Part shown: positions 43,997-55,431 of the stretch, piece by piece | Numbering within the stretch: position 1 is the stretch's first letter | How the letters are laid out: each line of letters begins with the position of its first letter | Source of the DNA: Dioszegia crocea | Taxonomy: Eukaryota; Basidiomycota; Tremellomycetes; Tremellales; Bulleribasidiaceae | Direction: 5' to 3' | Assembly: GCA_001600615.1 (NCBI GenBank) | Contig: BCKK01000007.1 | Coordinates: 1,421,494-1,485,493 of the forward strand | Length of the DNA: 64,000 nucleotides | Made by a program: the position numbers and the translations under genes | Notes under the pieces: generated by a model | What the model was told of the DNA's origin: nothing | The model's database searches: none | The model's input: the letters and a program-made list of their open reading frames with translations, nothing else

Positions 43997-45392
43997 TCAT
44001 GTAGACTTTCTACTCGGGTTATGGGGTGTGCATTTTGTTTGACTACTCTCTTTGTGGTTTCTTGGTCTGGGCTCTGGGTAGAGGACCATTGACGGCTAAC
44101 ATTCTGAACCCTCTCCTCTCCATCCCTCGTCTGAAAGTGGAATGCTCACGTCTTGTATGTTGGTAACTTACAATTGACCACATGCTAATGGGTACTTTCC
44201 CTCTCAGGATGGGGCCACTTTGGGGTACGCTCAGCAGCAGTACACACCTCCTGATCTACTCACAACCGAGAATCAGACCACTGATCTACACCTTGCTCCT
44301 CCGCTTTAGGCCCTCACAGATGGGACGTCTGAAGGCGGCTGTCCTACTACCTTCTCATCTGTCGCCTCCACGCTGTGGACCTTCCAGGGACTGAGAATCG
44401 CCGTGCTTAGCATCCTTAAGAAGACTTCGATTGGCCGACTGATGTGCCCAGGGTTCGTCTCAGTGTGTCTGGCGGAAGGAGGGATGGGGTCTTATATTGA
44501 CGCATGGCTGAAGTACAGTGTAGGCTCCAGTCCGCGGATATCCGGGGATCGACGCGGTCGTCTTGTGGTGGAGCTGATCTTAAGCTTGACCTCAAGGGCG
44601 GGGAAAAATGGTGCAACTGGTACTCGCCGACTGTAGACCACAGCCAGTTGATCAAAACGTCCCGCAAGATAGTCTTGATAGCTAAGAGCGATACCGGTCA
44701 GGACGATCCCATGCAAGATGCTCTTACGCCAGAGTCTAGATCGCTCTGCGGTCGATTCCAAGCGGACGAGCCACGAGTCGGGAGAAACCTTCAGATTTAT
44801 ATGAATTTCCCGTGACGTTGGTGTCTCTACCAAAGACCGTTCTGTACACGTATAGCCAAAAGGCCATTACTCATCCGCCTCTGACAACCTTCTCCTCACC
44901 TGTTCTGCCCTTGTCGAGCCTTGTCGCCACTACAGCAGACCCGGCGCCGGTCCCGGCAGCTGCGATCGTCGGGATTTACGAGCATACCTCGTACCGGGCC
45001 GTGTCAGGCACTCTAAAACAACCCGTTCGGGTGCGTCGGAGCATTACCGTCGGACTGACTTCCCACCGGGTATCTGGAATTCCCCCATGCAGTAAGAAAT
45101 GAGGAGATGAGATCGCCATCTCATAAGATGGATGGCGGAGATTGTCGGAGCCTAATTATAGCTCCTCTTTCCGGCGCCGGAAGGACCGAGTCGCGGCTAA
45201 TCCCTAACGGGCCGGATCCACCGATCCACCTGACCTCTGTTCACTGCCGGGGGACCGTGGGGGTGAGTCGCCTCTTATATAGACTAACTACTGAGCCCCA
45301 CGTCTTCCCCATACTTATAAACTCCTTACGATCTACAGTCGCTGATCGACAGACTGCCTGAAGACACCCCTTAACACTCAACTGCACCAATC
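43997..45392. promoter_or_regulatory. 1.4-kb region upstream of the ACS-type transporter
   Basis: No convincing gene. Two copies of the 10-bp palindrome CCGGCGCCGG (44941-44950 and 45171-45180) lie about 450 and 220 bp before the transporter ATG. The second is extended to the perfect 14-mer TTCCGGCGCCGGAA (45169-45182). A TATATA-like sequence (tcttatatagac, 45271-45282) lies about 110 bp before the ATG. Confidence 0.6.
45169..45182. promoter_or_regulatory. 14-bp perfect palindrome, candidate Zn2Cys6 site
   Basis: TTCCGGCGCCGGAA is fully self-complementary, with CGG/CCG half sites. It lies 211 bp before the transporter start. The shorter core CCGGCGCCGG recurs at 44941. Confidence 0.55.
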
Positions 45393-47446
45393 ATGTCGGA
45401 GAAAATCCACCCCGCTCCCCTCGAGGATGAGAAGGCGATCCAGATGCAGTACGAGCACGCGCAGGAGCTCGAGTCGGGCGACATGAAGAAGCCCAAGTAC
45501 GCTGCGAATACCCAGTTGGACGACGCGGCGAGAATTTTGGCGGAAGCTGGAGAAGTCGAATATACCGCTGAGCAGGGGAGACGCGTCTTGAGGAAGATTG
45601 ACATTTACGTCTGTATACCCATGTGCCTCACATATTTCGTCCAACGTGAGTTGTTTCCTAGTAGAACAGACCCACGCGCATCTTTTCCAGAAAGAATGAA
45701 GCTGATTGGAGCAGAATTGGACAAATCATCGGTATCCTACGCCGCCGTTTTCAACCTTCAGGCCGAGGCCGGTCTTGTCGGCTCCCAATACTCCTGGCTC
45801 ACATCCATCGTCTACCTCGCTCAGCTCGTCTGTCAACCCCTCTCGGCTTACGCCCTCATCGTCGTACCAGTCAAGTACTGGGTGATGTTCAACTACATTT
45901 GTTGGTCAGTCGTTACCATGTGCACTGGTGCGGCTAAAAACTTCACTGGTTTGATTCTGGTACGTTTTTGATCTCCCTTGTCCTCTGCCCGAGCTGATCG
46001 TCAGGCTCGATTCTTCCTCGGTGTATTCGAGGCTACCATTCTCCCCTCTTTCGTCCTCATCACCCAGATGTGGTGGACAAGACGGTACGTTTTTACGCAA
46101 TCTTTCTGAATGTCAGCTAACGAAACAGAGAACAGTCCTTCCGAACCATCGCATACCAGATTGCCAACTCCATGGCTGCCATCCTCGGTCCCCTTCTCTC
46201 CTACGCTATCGGCAAGGCCTCTGAAGGCTCCACCGCCGTCAAGCAGTACCAGGGTATCTTCCTCTTCATGGGTGGTTTCTCTCTCGCCATTGCCCCAATC
46301 GTCTGGTACTTGATGCCCAACTCCCCTACTACCGCCAAATTCTTGAGGAACGGTGACGACCGAGTCATTGCCCTCGACCGACTTAAGGAGAACAACACTG
46401 GAACCAAGTCTTCAACTTTCAAGTGGTCTCAGGTCTGGGAGACTTACCGTGACATCAAGGTATGTCACCTTTCAATCTGCCCTGGCCAATGCTGATGAGA
46501 CAGACTTGGGCCTGGGCTGCTATGTGGTTCTGCGCTGCTTGCCCTTCAGGCGGTATCGGCGCTTTCGGTGGTCTCATTACCAAGGGTTTCGGCTTTGGTG
46601 AGTTTTAGCCTGTTAGAGATTTGGCATATCGCTAATCCTCAGACACCTTCACCTCCATCCTCATGCAAATCCCCACTGGTGCTATCGGTATTACTGGTCT
46701 GCTCATCGGTATCTACATCACCAACAAGATCAAGATGAGGTGGCCCGTTCTCGCCGTCATTACCATCTTCCCCATCGGCGGTGCTATCGGTCTCACTCAG
46801 GTTCCCCGAACTTCTCCTTCTGCTTTGATGTGAGTTGCTATACTTGACCTTTGTTGGACTGCGCTGACATGCCAGGGGCTGCTACTACGTTGCCTTCATG
46901 TTTGCCTGCATCCAACCTCTCCTCATCTCGTGGTGCAACTTGAACGCTGCCGGTACCACCAAGCGTGTCGTCACCACCGCTACCAGTAAGTCTACTCATA
47001 TATTTCATCCAGCTCTAGGCTAACTCCTCAGTGTTTGCTGCCCTCACTGTCGGAAACACTGTCGGACCCCAGGTCTACCTTGCTTGGGAGGCCCCCGTCT
47101 ACCTCACCGGTCTATACGTCGACATTGCCTGCTGGTGTATCCTCGAGATCCTCATTGTTTCAATGGGCTTCTACCTCGCCTACCTTAACCGACAGCAGGA
47201 GGCCAAGCGAGTCGCCCTCGGTCTGCCCGCCAACATCAAGGACATGTCCATCATGCCCGCGGCAGAGGCTGAGGCATACAAGATTGAGCTTGCAGAGATG
47301 ATGCGAAGGGCGGGTATGGACTACGCCAAGGCTACTGAGGGGTCTTTCGACGACATGACTGATGTGAGTACTTGCTACGTCCTTGGTCAATGATCTTCAG
47401 CTGATTCTCGCAGCGTCAAAACCCCCACTTCCAGTACGTCGTGTAA
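45393..47446 (+). CDS. MFS transporter, anion:cation symporter (Dal5/allantoate permease) type
   Basis: A multi-exon gene starting MSEKIHPAPLEDEKAIQ and ending QNPHFQYVV. ACS-family marks are visible: RRVLRKIDIYVCIPMCLTYF at helix 1, splicing to VQQLDKSSVSYAAVFNLQ, then GLVGSQYSWLTSIVYLAQL, ARFFLGVFEATILPSFVLI, QMWWTRREQSFRTIAYQIAN, LMPNSPTTAKFL and WCNLNAAGTTKRVVTTAT. The family carries small organic acids, vitamins and ureides (allantoate, nicotinate, pantothenate, tartrate, sugar acids). Plasma-membrane location and twelve helices are expected. The promoter holds two Zn2Cys6-type palindromes. A role in uptake for the nearby dehydrogenase/lactonase/aldolase group is inferred from position only. 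Confidence 0.92.
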
Positions 47447-48827
47447 GAAGCCCGGTGTTGGCTCAGTCGTTTTTGGAGAGGGGTCATGGGGATGGATCAG
47501 AAGTCTAGTCATCATCTAGGGATAAATAGCGATTGGAATGTATTGTATGACTTGAACTCCCATTTGCCTGTAATAATGTATTGCCACAATCTGGTGTTGA
47601 TGTTAAGGGGAGACACCGGTGCATGTACAGTCTTCTTTGGTAGCAAAGACTCAATCTCGAAGATTTCGCACTGTCGCAGTGATGATCCTCACCCATCAAC
47701 TTGCAGAGATAGGAGTACAGTCAGACATCGGCAGTAGCTAAACGTCCTGGACCTGGTGGGCTTCTAGTAAAGCTGAGTGATCGACACACACTGACGGTCA
47801 CACGCTATCAGTGCCGTGCTGCCTCCTCCGCGTGAAATCTGTACAAGGCAGACAGCCTTGCACGCGCTTATCCCGCGGTTCGCTGATAGTGCCATAATCT
47901 GGCGCACGCTTCCACCCACTACAGCTAGGGCAACCAGACTGGAGCACCAGCTGAGATGCGCTACCCAGACACGCGCCAAGATGTGTCGTATGAATAAGCG
48001 GCTCTTAGATCTGACCAGTCAATGGCTCAAGTAAGAGACCTGGGCACATGCGCTTGTCAGTCAGGGTGTCGTCCCTCCCACCAATCTTGTGGACTCTTAA
48101 GAGCCACTCGAGTCCATCTCTACAGTCAGAGGAGCGAGGCAAATCATAATACTTGAGAACTGTCAACGTTGAATGGCGTGAAGTCTGGATCCAACTTCGC
48201 TTCAACGAGAAGGGATGATCTCGGACTCGGTCAGCAAAGCGGCCGACGGTCAAAGGCTAGACCATACTGGATATACATCGTCAGCGTAAATACTCTGGCC
48301 ATCATCCATGAGCGTTTGACCGACGCGCTAGTAATCAGGCTGTCCCTGCTGCCCTCTTGTCGTTTCGCAAAGCAGTTCATCTCTGACTTTGTACAGATCC
48401 ATTCTCTCCATTCGGCCTGGACGAGTGACGTACTGGTGCTTAGTACTGGCCGTTGGCCGGAGCAATCGCCAAGTAATCAGCCAGAGCGTTGGTATACATG
48501 AGGAAATGGTCAGCAACTGAGCTAGAGTCGGTGAGCGAATTTTCCTTTTCGATAGAAGGAGTGTGATTGACTGGTGTAGAGTGACGAGGGCGGTGATGGG
48601 TGGTATACGCGGAGGGGAGAGCGTCCGCAGAGCAACCATCAGCTTCAGCATGATCGTCAGCAGGACGTCAATATCTCAGCTTCAAAGGTATACCGGATAC
48701 GTTCAGGTAGTCCTTTACACATCTGACGACTCGATCCCTAGGACTGACCAGCCCTGCCTTCCCGCTTCCCCATCCAAGCTCTCACCGCCATTGGCGTCCT
48801 TTCCACTCTTGCCAGCCACGCGTCCAC
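47447..48827. other. intergenic, about 1.4 kb, no gene seen
   Basis: It lies between the transporter stop and the end of the disordered-protein gene. Frames of 60-110 codons occur but none shows conserved motifs or consistent splice structure. Confidence 0.4.
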
Positions 48828-49358
48828 CTATTCCACCGCTTCCTCGTCGCCCATCTTCAATCCCCCAACCGGCTTAGCCGCCAGACCTTCTCCGCCAAAG
48901 CTCCCTAGCTTGATGATCCCCTCTCCCTGCTTCCGCTCCTTCCTCTCCAATTGTCCAGACTTTGGACCAGGCCCGCCCTGCTCAGTGGATGTGCTCCGGA
49001 CTAGGCTACCGGTCTCCGCGACGGTAGGGTGAGATGATGGCTCTCCGCCTGGATTGTTGTCAAGGTACGCCGAATCGATGGGGTTCTCTGGTGCTCGGAG
49101 AGGAGGAGATGTGACGTCTGCTTCAGTCCCAGCGGATGGACCAGGTGTGGGAATGGGGATAGGGGCTGGGGAATTGTTTAGTTGAGAAGGGTCAATTGGC
49201 GGGGAAGTGACGGGTTTAAGACTGGTGAAAGAAGCCTTGCCCTTGTCGCTGTTGATACTCTTTGAGGCAGAGTCACCGGGAGCGAGCGGAGAGGAAGTGA
49301 TGGGCTGAGTGTCGGGTATGGCAGTGGGGGATGTACCGGGAAGGGTAGCTTCGGACAT
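48828..49358 (-). CDS. hypothetical disordered Pro/Ser/Thr-rich protein, 176 aa
   Basis: A single frame from ATG 49358 to TAG 48828. The composition is dominated by Pro, Ser, Thr, Gly and Glu (SPAPIPIPTPGPSAGTE), with a short charged stretch near the C-terminus (QLERKERKQGEGIIKLGSFG). No signal peptide, membrane segment or domain is visible. It may be a small natively unfolded protein. It lies head-to-head with the Zn2Cys6 gene 275 bp away. Codon composition alone cannot exclude a spurious frame, so confidence is moderate. Confidence 0.5.
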   Translation of the reverse strand: MSEATLPGTSPTAIPDTQPITSSPLAPGDSASKSINSDKGKASFTSLKPVTSPPIDPSQLNNSPAPIPIPTPGPSAGTEADVTSPPLRAPENPIDSAYLDNNPGGEPSSHPTVAETGSLVRSTSTEQGGPGPKSGQLERKERKQGEGIIKLGSFGGEGLAAKPVGGLKMGDEEAVE

Positions 49359-49632
49359 GTTGGATATTGGTAATCTGCGATCAGGGTCGTAATTAGAGGA
49401 AGAGCGATCGAAGTTTTCAGAGATATACGCACAAGGTGATAGCTATACGTCCAGTCAGGGAGACTAGCACAGACGGAGCAGGCTGGGATACCAAATGATA
49501 GATGTAGGAGTGGTATGGGTTGAACAACAAGCGGAGGAATTATAATTTGCCACCCTTTCTAACATCCACGGATCAGCTGACTCTGAGTCTATCTATCCGG
49601 ACCCATCTATCTACTAGTATACCTCATCCACC

Positions 49633-52468
49633 ATGGAGACCGCTACCTCAGCCGAGAACAAAGTCAGCAGATATGGCTCCTCATGCAACAGCTGTCGACG
49701 GCGAAAACAGCGGTGCGACAGCATTCTGCCAATTTGCTCGAGATGCGCCAAATCAGGAGAGGAATGCGTATATGAAGGGTGAGATATCAGACTTGGCCTT
49801 CGCTGACTCTTAGGAATATGCGGCGCGGAACATCATCCCAGCTCGTACCTGTAGTCGCGGACATGGTCAGCTTCTTACGAGGTCTCATCTCGCCAGACTT
49901 TCGCGGAGGACAAAGCGACATGGTCGACTGCATTCGGTCTTACCTCAATAGCTTGACTATTCCCGAGGCGGCGGTCCAGCCTCTCCCAGCGACGGAGGGT
50001 CAGCCTAGCCAAGATACGGAACAGTACGATGATGAGGGTGATCCGCTACGGACGCAAATCGACGAGCTGCTTATGCAGATGAGCATCCAAGATGATGGTC
50101 AAGTGAGTACGTCTCGAAACGGAGCTGACTGTAGAATGGGCATTTTGGTCTGACTTCATTTGTCTGGCAAACACCTTCGGCGGATGTACTGGATCGCCTT
50201 CAAGCTCGTATCGCATCTCAGCAAGAGACCGCACCCGATGTCATCTCGCCGACCGCTCAACAAAAGACTCCCAGCGTGCAGGGTCTGGCTGCCTCGCCGG
50301 ACCGGAATGGCGAGGTATGGGTGACGGATGGAAAGGCTGGGGTTGATGCTGCGCCTGATCCCTCCGAGGCAGGTTCTTTGAGAGCGACTGCGACTATGCT
50401 GGGTAACTGGGAAAATCGTAAGTGTGAACACAGACCGAGCTGACAATGAGTTGCGTTTCATAAGCTCCAGTTGGAGCATGATGTGGAGACTGCGACTATG
50501 ATGATCACTCTTATGAAGGTGAGATTTGCATTTGACATCCGCTGATGATAGACCTACTTCTCATGGCGTAAGTGTAATTTTGTCCTCAGCTGAAACCAGA
50601 ATATGGTCTACATTGCGTCGTTTACCGCCCGGTCTTTCTGCGTGAGTTTTCCCTACAGCTCTTAACTGACTACAGGCGATATGGCTCTCGGTGGGCAATA
50701 CTTCAACAACTTCCTGCTCAGCGTCATCTGCGCTAGTGTGAGTCTTTATTGTCAACATCGCTGATGTCAGGCTGTGCGTTTCTCAAATCAGCATTTTCAA
50801 GACACGAAAGGAAGCGGGATGAGAACGCCGAGGGGAAACTCTGGGCCAGATTTTCTAGCTTCGGCGAAGCAGCATCTTATGGAAGAGATCGATAGAGTGA
50901 GTAGAACCGAAGGCCAAGCTGATGTAGCCCACGAGCATACCTACGATCCAGGGACTCTTACTGCTCGGTCAGATGGAATGTTCTGCTGGACATTATAGTC
51001 AAGGATGGCTTTATACGGGGTGCGCCAGTCGTCATCATTCTGAGAACCAAGCTAACCCTCCAGTATGGCCTTCAGGGCTATGAGGTGAGTTCTACCGAGA
51101 CTCCACTGATTATAGGGATCTCGGCATTCATCTCAACATCGCCCGGTTACCCATCTTCGGTTTTGGCACGTTATCATTTGAGGATCGGGAGATTCGTCGA
51201 CGATTATTCTGGTCTGCGTATACTTGGGATAAGGTAAGTAAGGCACGGATCATAGCTGATATATAGATCATATCTCTCGCCTTGGGCCGGTACCCTACTT
51301 TCAACGCGTTTCAGAATGTCTCACCGGGCCCAATCAGTAAGTCACACTCTCGGTCCACCACTGACGACAGTCGATGATACGGAGGACGACGACGATTGGT
51401 ATCCATACACGGAAGACCCCGTTTTTCGGATCGAGCTCAGCAACTACCCGGTTCAGAAAGCTCTGACGACATGTACAAATCGGTATTTCATCAAAGTGAG
51501 TCAAAGATCCCGATGTCGCTAATACCAGCTTTGCGAGATTATTCAGAAAATCATTGGCAGACTCTACAATGGTCGACCCAAGATGGCGCAGAGTATAGAT
51601 TTCGCCCGGACAATGAGCGAGCGGCTGAGGGCATGGTTTGCCGATATGCCATCAAGCATCAAATTGGACACCGCAAATCTTCCGCCACACTGTCCCCCAC
51701 CACACATCTTTTCAATCAAGTGAGTTGGTAACATGGCTTAGCGCTGACTTCAGTGTACTCTACCGAGCATCGTGGATTCTCCTCTACCGTGTATTCCTCC
51801 CGAATGATCTACCGTTCCAGAGTAACGCTCCGCCTGAAATTGCCGCCAATGCCGGTCTGATCTGCTCGGGGATGGCGGAGGAGATGCACCAGTTGTTCAC
51901 CCTACACAACAAATCGTTCAACCTACGCAATATGACCTATACCACCAGCTGGAGTATGGTAAGTTTCCCCTTTGACCCCAGCTGATGTAGTACTCGGCGG
52001 CTCTGGTAAACGCGATGGATTTCCGAAATCCCGACCCAGTAATTTCTACCTTGGCTGGACCTCGGATGATGTTCTCACTACACGTTTTGGAAAGAGCGAG
52101 TCTGGTGACTCCTGGAATTAGACGGGTGAGTTTAAAACTCGGTGCATGCTGAAATATAGTCTGTGGATCTCATCAAGCGACGCCTTATTGCGCCCGTTCC
52201 CCGACCTATCAAGCGACAAGCCGATACTATACCTTCTGGCTCCAGCCAACGCCGACCTTCCTACCATATCCCATCACTCCCTCAATCCGCAGCTGGACCC
52301 AGCTACGCCATCGACGATAGTCTAGTCTTTGACGAATCCTCCTTTGACGCGCTCATGTCGTCCTGGGATGGGGGTAACGGCGGGACTGGATCGATGGACT
52401 TACTGCAGGATATGACGGCGATGCCAAGTGCGCCGTCGGGAGAGCAACTGTGGCAGGGGAATGACTAG
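49633..52468 (+). CDS. Zn2Cys6 transcription factor, cluster 2
   Basis: A gene with many short exons. Exon 1 starts METATSAENKVSRYG and carries a textbook cluster: CNSCRRRKQRC, six residues, CSRCAKSGEEC (C-x2-C-x6-C-x6-C-x2-C-x6-C). The first intron joins in phase to NMRRGTSSQLVPVV. The fungal regulatory domain is recognised in HLNIARLPIFGFG and DREIRRRLFWSAYTWDKIIS followed by LALGRYP, a strongly conserved segment. The C-terminal exon ends with an acidic, Gly-rich tail (SSWDGGNGGTGSMDLLQD) that may activate transcription. The gene is convergent with the 2-hydroxyacid dehydrogenase. It probably regulates the adjoining catabolic genes, by analogy with similar fungal clusters. Confidence 0.9.
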
Positions 52469-52524
52469 ATTGATGAGTTTTGGAGATCATAGGTGGTAAT
52501 GAGGGACGATGGGGAATAGGGAGA

Positions 52525-52602
52525 GTTGCTGTATTTTGGGAAATCTGGATGATTGCTGTATTCTTGACCACAACTTAGGATAATCGCTGTATTTTGGGGA
52601 AT
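52525..52602. repeat. three imperfect copies of TGCTGTATTTTGGG
   Basis: Copies begin at about 52527, 52554 and 52585. The middle copy diverges (TGCTGTATTCTTGACC). GGGAAT/GATGATT words recur between them. They lie in the presumed 3' untranslated region of the Zn2Cys6 gene, between convergent genes. Confidence 0.6.
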
Positions 52603-52664
52603 AGGGATGATTCCTACATCTTGAACATATCATGTACAATCTACATTCTGACCATAAAGTACAA

Positions 52665-53738
52665 CTACAACTTGACCTCATCCCTGACATTACCCGCAAA
52701 CGCATCCCGCAAGTGCTCCACCACCGACCTAGCTGTCTGAGAGATGACGTCCAAGCTCGCAGCGCCGATATGGGGACTAAGGATCAGCTTCATTCAAATT
52801 AAATCGTCCCAGAGACTGAACTTACGTGCTGATGACCCGAGGGTGGCTTATCAACCGCTGATACTTCTCAAAAGTTGGCGGCTCAATATCCCACGCGTCC
52901 AAACCTGCCCCTAGAATCGTACCGTTCGTCAACGCCTCAGCCAGCGCCTCCTCATTCACAATTCCGCCCCGAGCAGTATTGATCAGTACTGCCGAGCGCT
53001 TCATCAATCCTAGCTCCTTGGCGCCAATGAGGTCCCGGGTGGAGTCAAGGAGGGGGACATGGACTGAGACGACATCTGAGACCGGGAGGAGTTCCTCGAG
53101 AGTGGAGACGCGGCGATAATTAGGGATAGTGGAGGACCAAGCTGACTCCATGGTGGGGGAAAGATGGGGATCATATACGACAATGTTGGCACCGAAAGCC
53201 CCGTGGAACATCTTGCCGAGGGTAAAACCGATGTTGCCGCCTCCGATAAGACCAAGTGTCCGGCCGGTGAGTTGCATACCACCCTCACCACCCGCAGCTT
53301 TAGTGACGGTCTTGCCGGCTCGGATCTCGCGGTCGATAAAGGGCACGTTGCGAGCAACGGCGAGAGCGAGTGTGAGTGCGAGTTCGGCAACGGCGCTGGC
53401 CTGAATTGTCAGTAAGATCAAAGAGATAAGAGGTCAAGACTCACGTTGACACCTGGAGTGTTGGTCACCCTGATTCCCTTGACATTCAGTCCCTTCACAT
53501 CAAGTGAATCCACCCCTACCCCGTGCTTGCCGACAAACTTGAGCTTGGGGCCAATCTTGGCCACATCCTCAGCTAGCACCTTCTGACTTCGCACCATGAT
53601 TCCATCCGCCTCAGTGTGCCAGTTCTCCCATCCTTCATCGCCAGGACAGGTGAGGTGGAAAGTACGTTCGGCCAGAGCTATGGTCTCGTCGTCCAGGGGA
53701 TAGAGGGAGAAGATATGTGGGCGGACAGCGACGGGCAT
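52665..53738 (-). CDS. D-isomer-specific 2-hydroxyacid dehydrogenase (phosphoglycerate dehydrogenase-like)
   Basis: Three exons (53738-53445, 53400-52826, 52776-52665) give 326 residues. The fold is that of D-3-phosphoglycerate and related dehydrogenases: FVGKHGVGVDSLDV, RVTNTPGVNASAVAELALTL, Rossmann loop GLIGGGNIG, DPHLSP with an Asp after the second strand (NAD preference), INTARGGIVNEEAL with the catalytic Arg, LGAGLDAWDIEPP and SPHIGAASLDV with the catalytic His. It oxidises or reduces a D-2-hydroxy acid. It lacks the regulatory ACT domain of serine-pathway enzymes, so a catabolic role is likelier. ATG 53738 (MPVAVRPHIF) is preferred over an in-frame ATG at 53825. It is a distant paralogue of the enzyme at 20990-22159. 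Confidence 0.93.
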
Positions 53739-54126
53739 GACTGGTAGATAGTATGTGGGTTGCGATGGTGGTGATAGGCGAACGTGTGGAGATGAGTGGG
53801 GATAGGACCACTGAACCAGCGACATATGTATAGCTTGGGCCTCATGGCAGAGCAGGATGCCTCATCGGGGCGGGCCGAATGTCGGATTTCGTCGTCGGTG
53901 TTGGGTTCCGCTGCCGATCAAAGGGCCAGAAACCGGCATTTTCGGCTTTCTGCTGCTGAGGTGGGCCTAGCGCCGAGATGCAGGACAGCTCAGTAGACTG
54001 AGAGTTGTGTAGAGGTATAGAGAGGAGGAATGTATGGTAGAGTGAGGTTGATGGGTAGAAGGATCAAAGCGAACCCTCAATTGGGGAAGTGAGAAAATTA
54101 CGAGAGAAATGACATTTCAAGATCGT
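53739..54126. promoter_or_regulatory. upstream region of the cluster-2 dehydrogenase
   Basis: It also serves as the 3' flank of the lactonase-like gene. CGG triplets are frequent (gccgaatgtcgg near 53876, accggcattttcggc near 53933). The second is a direct repeat of CGG with a six-base spacer, but no copy is shared with other promoters. Confidence 0.4.
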
Positions 54127-55119
54127 CTATGAAGCGCTTGCCCTCAGTTCAGTCCCTCCTTCATGGTCCCAATCCACGGCATACACATCCCCCGCAGCGC
54201 TATCCACAAAGTACAGAGTCCTCCTATCGCCCTCTGTTGATCCAAATATGCAATTGTTGAAATGGGCTGGGTGAGAAGGGTCCCTATCGGCCGGAGCGAT
54301 GATCCGGGCGAGAGGTCGTCCCGTCTTGTCGACGACAAAGATGCACTCGAGACTGGCGTGGCAGATGAAGAGGTTGCCCTTGGAGTCGATAGTGAGACCA
54401 TCAGGTCCGGAAGAGCCAAAAGCGGAGACTGAATCAGCTGGAAGCCAGAAGGATGACTTACAGAACTTCATGACCTTGCTGGTAGACCCATCTTTGTGCA
54501 GTGGGCAACGCCAGACCGAGTTCTCCCGTGTCATAGCGACGTACAAGAAGCTCTCGTCAGGGCTGAGAACGAGACCATTTGGACTGGGACCATTCGAGAG
54601 GAGAGTGTCAAGTTTCCCGTCTGGGGAAAGGCGGTAGACGAGTCCGGTCGGATCGCTCATTCCAGTCTGACCTTGGTCGGTAAAATCTATATCAGCACTT
54701 GTCCAAGTAAAGACTCACATATGTCTCCATTCTTGGCGCAGATGATGTCGTTTGGACCCTTGAAGCGTTCGAGATTGCGCCTGGTGAGGACAGGCGAGAC
54801 CTTGCCTGATGCTGGATCGACCAACAGCTAGCACATTAGGAATGTCAGCATCCAAGACTTACTATTCCCTCTTTGTAGTCCGCAACGAGCAGCTTGCCAT
54901 CCTTATCAAGAGCTAGCCCGTTCGGCTCTCCATCCCACTCCGATACCACTGTGAAGTCTCCGCTGGTAAGCGAGTAACGCAGGATCCGGCCATAGGGAAT
55001 ATCGACCATGAAGAGGTTTCCGGCGGTATCGGAAATGACACCCTCGAGGAATATTGCCGGTGACTTACCAGTGGAAGCTACATCAGCACTGGATCAGCTC
55101 AGACTCACGTAGGATCCAT
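54127..55119 (-). CDS. SMP-30/gluconolactonase/LRE-like beta-propeller protein, 5' end uncertain
   Basis: The spliced frame runs PAIFLEGVISDTAGNLFMVD, then GRILRYSLTSGDF, EWDGEPNGLALDKDGKLLVA, FKGPNDIICAKNGDIYFTD, GPSPNGLVLSPDESFLYVA, SSGPDGLTIDSKGNLFICH and ends GTELRASAS. The metal-binding Glu (LEGV), Asn (PND) and Asp (PDG) of the SMP-30 family are all present. Such enzymes open sugar lactones to aldonic acids. About 300 residues are covered. The N-terminus is not resolved: ATG 55119 (MDPT) would need an implausible 20-bp intron. A longer in-frame leader further upstream (to about 55365) looks like a signal peptide but has a TAA right after its only ATG. It lies between a dehydrogenase and an aldolase on the same strand. 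Confidence 0.82.
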
Positions 55120-55431
55120 TCTGATTCTGCGGTAGAATACAGCGACTTGGGTACAGAAGCGATGCGTCGAGCAGCAATCGTAGGCGGTATCGGGAAAAAG
55201 CCAGACATTGTGGGTGATGAAGAGTAAAGAGAAGATGCAAAGTTTGGTTGGGGCTCTTGACGTACAACTCACCATCGGCATTCCTCCGCTGAGCAGCACG
55301 AGATGATTGCGAGGCATTGACTTGGAGTGCAAATGAGGCCAAAAGGTATAGTAGAGAATGAAACCAGAATTACATGAATCGCGCTATCAAAACAGCCTAA
55401 ATCTAGCAAGTACTCAGACCCCACCCGGTCC

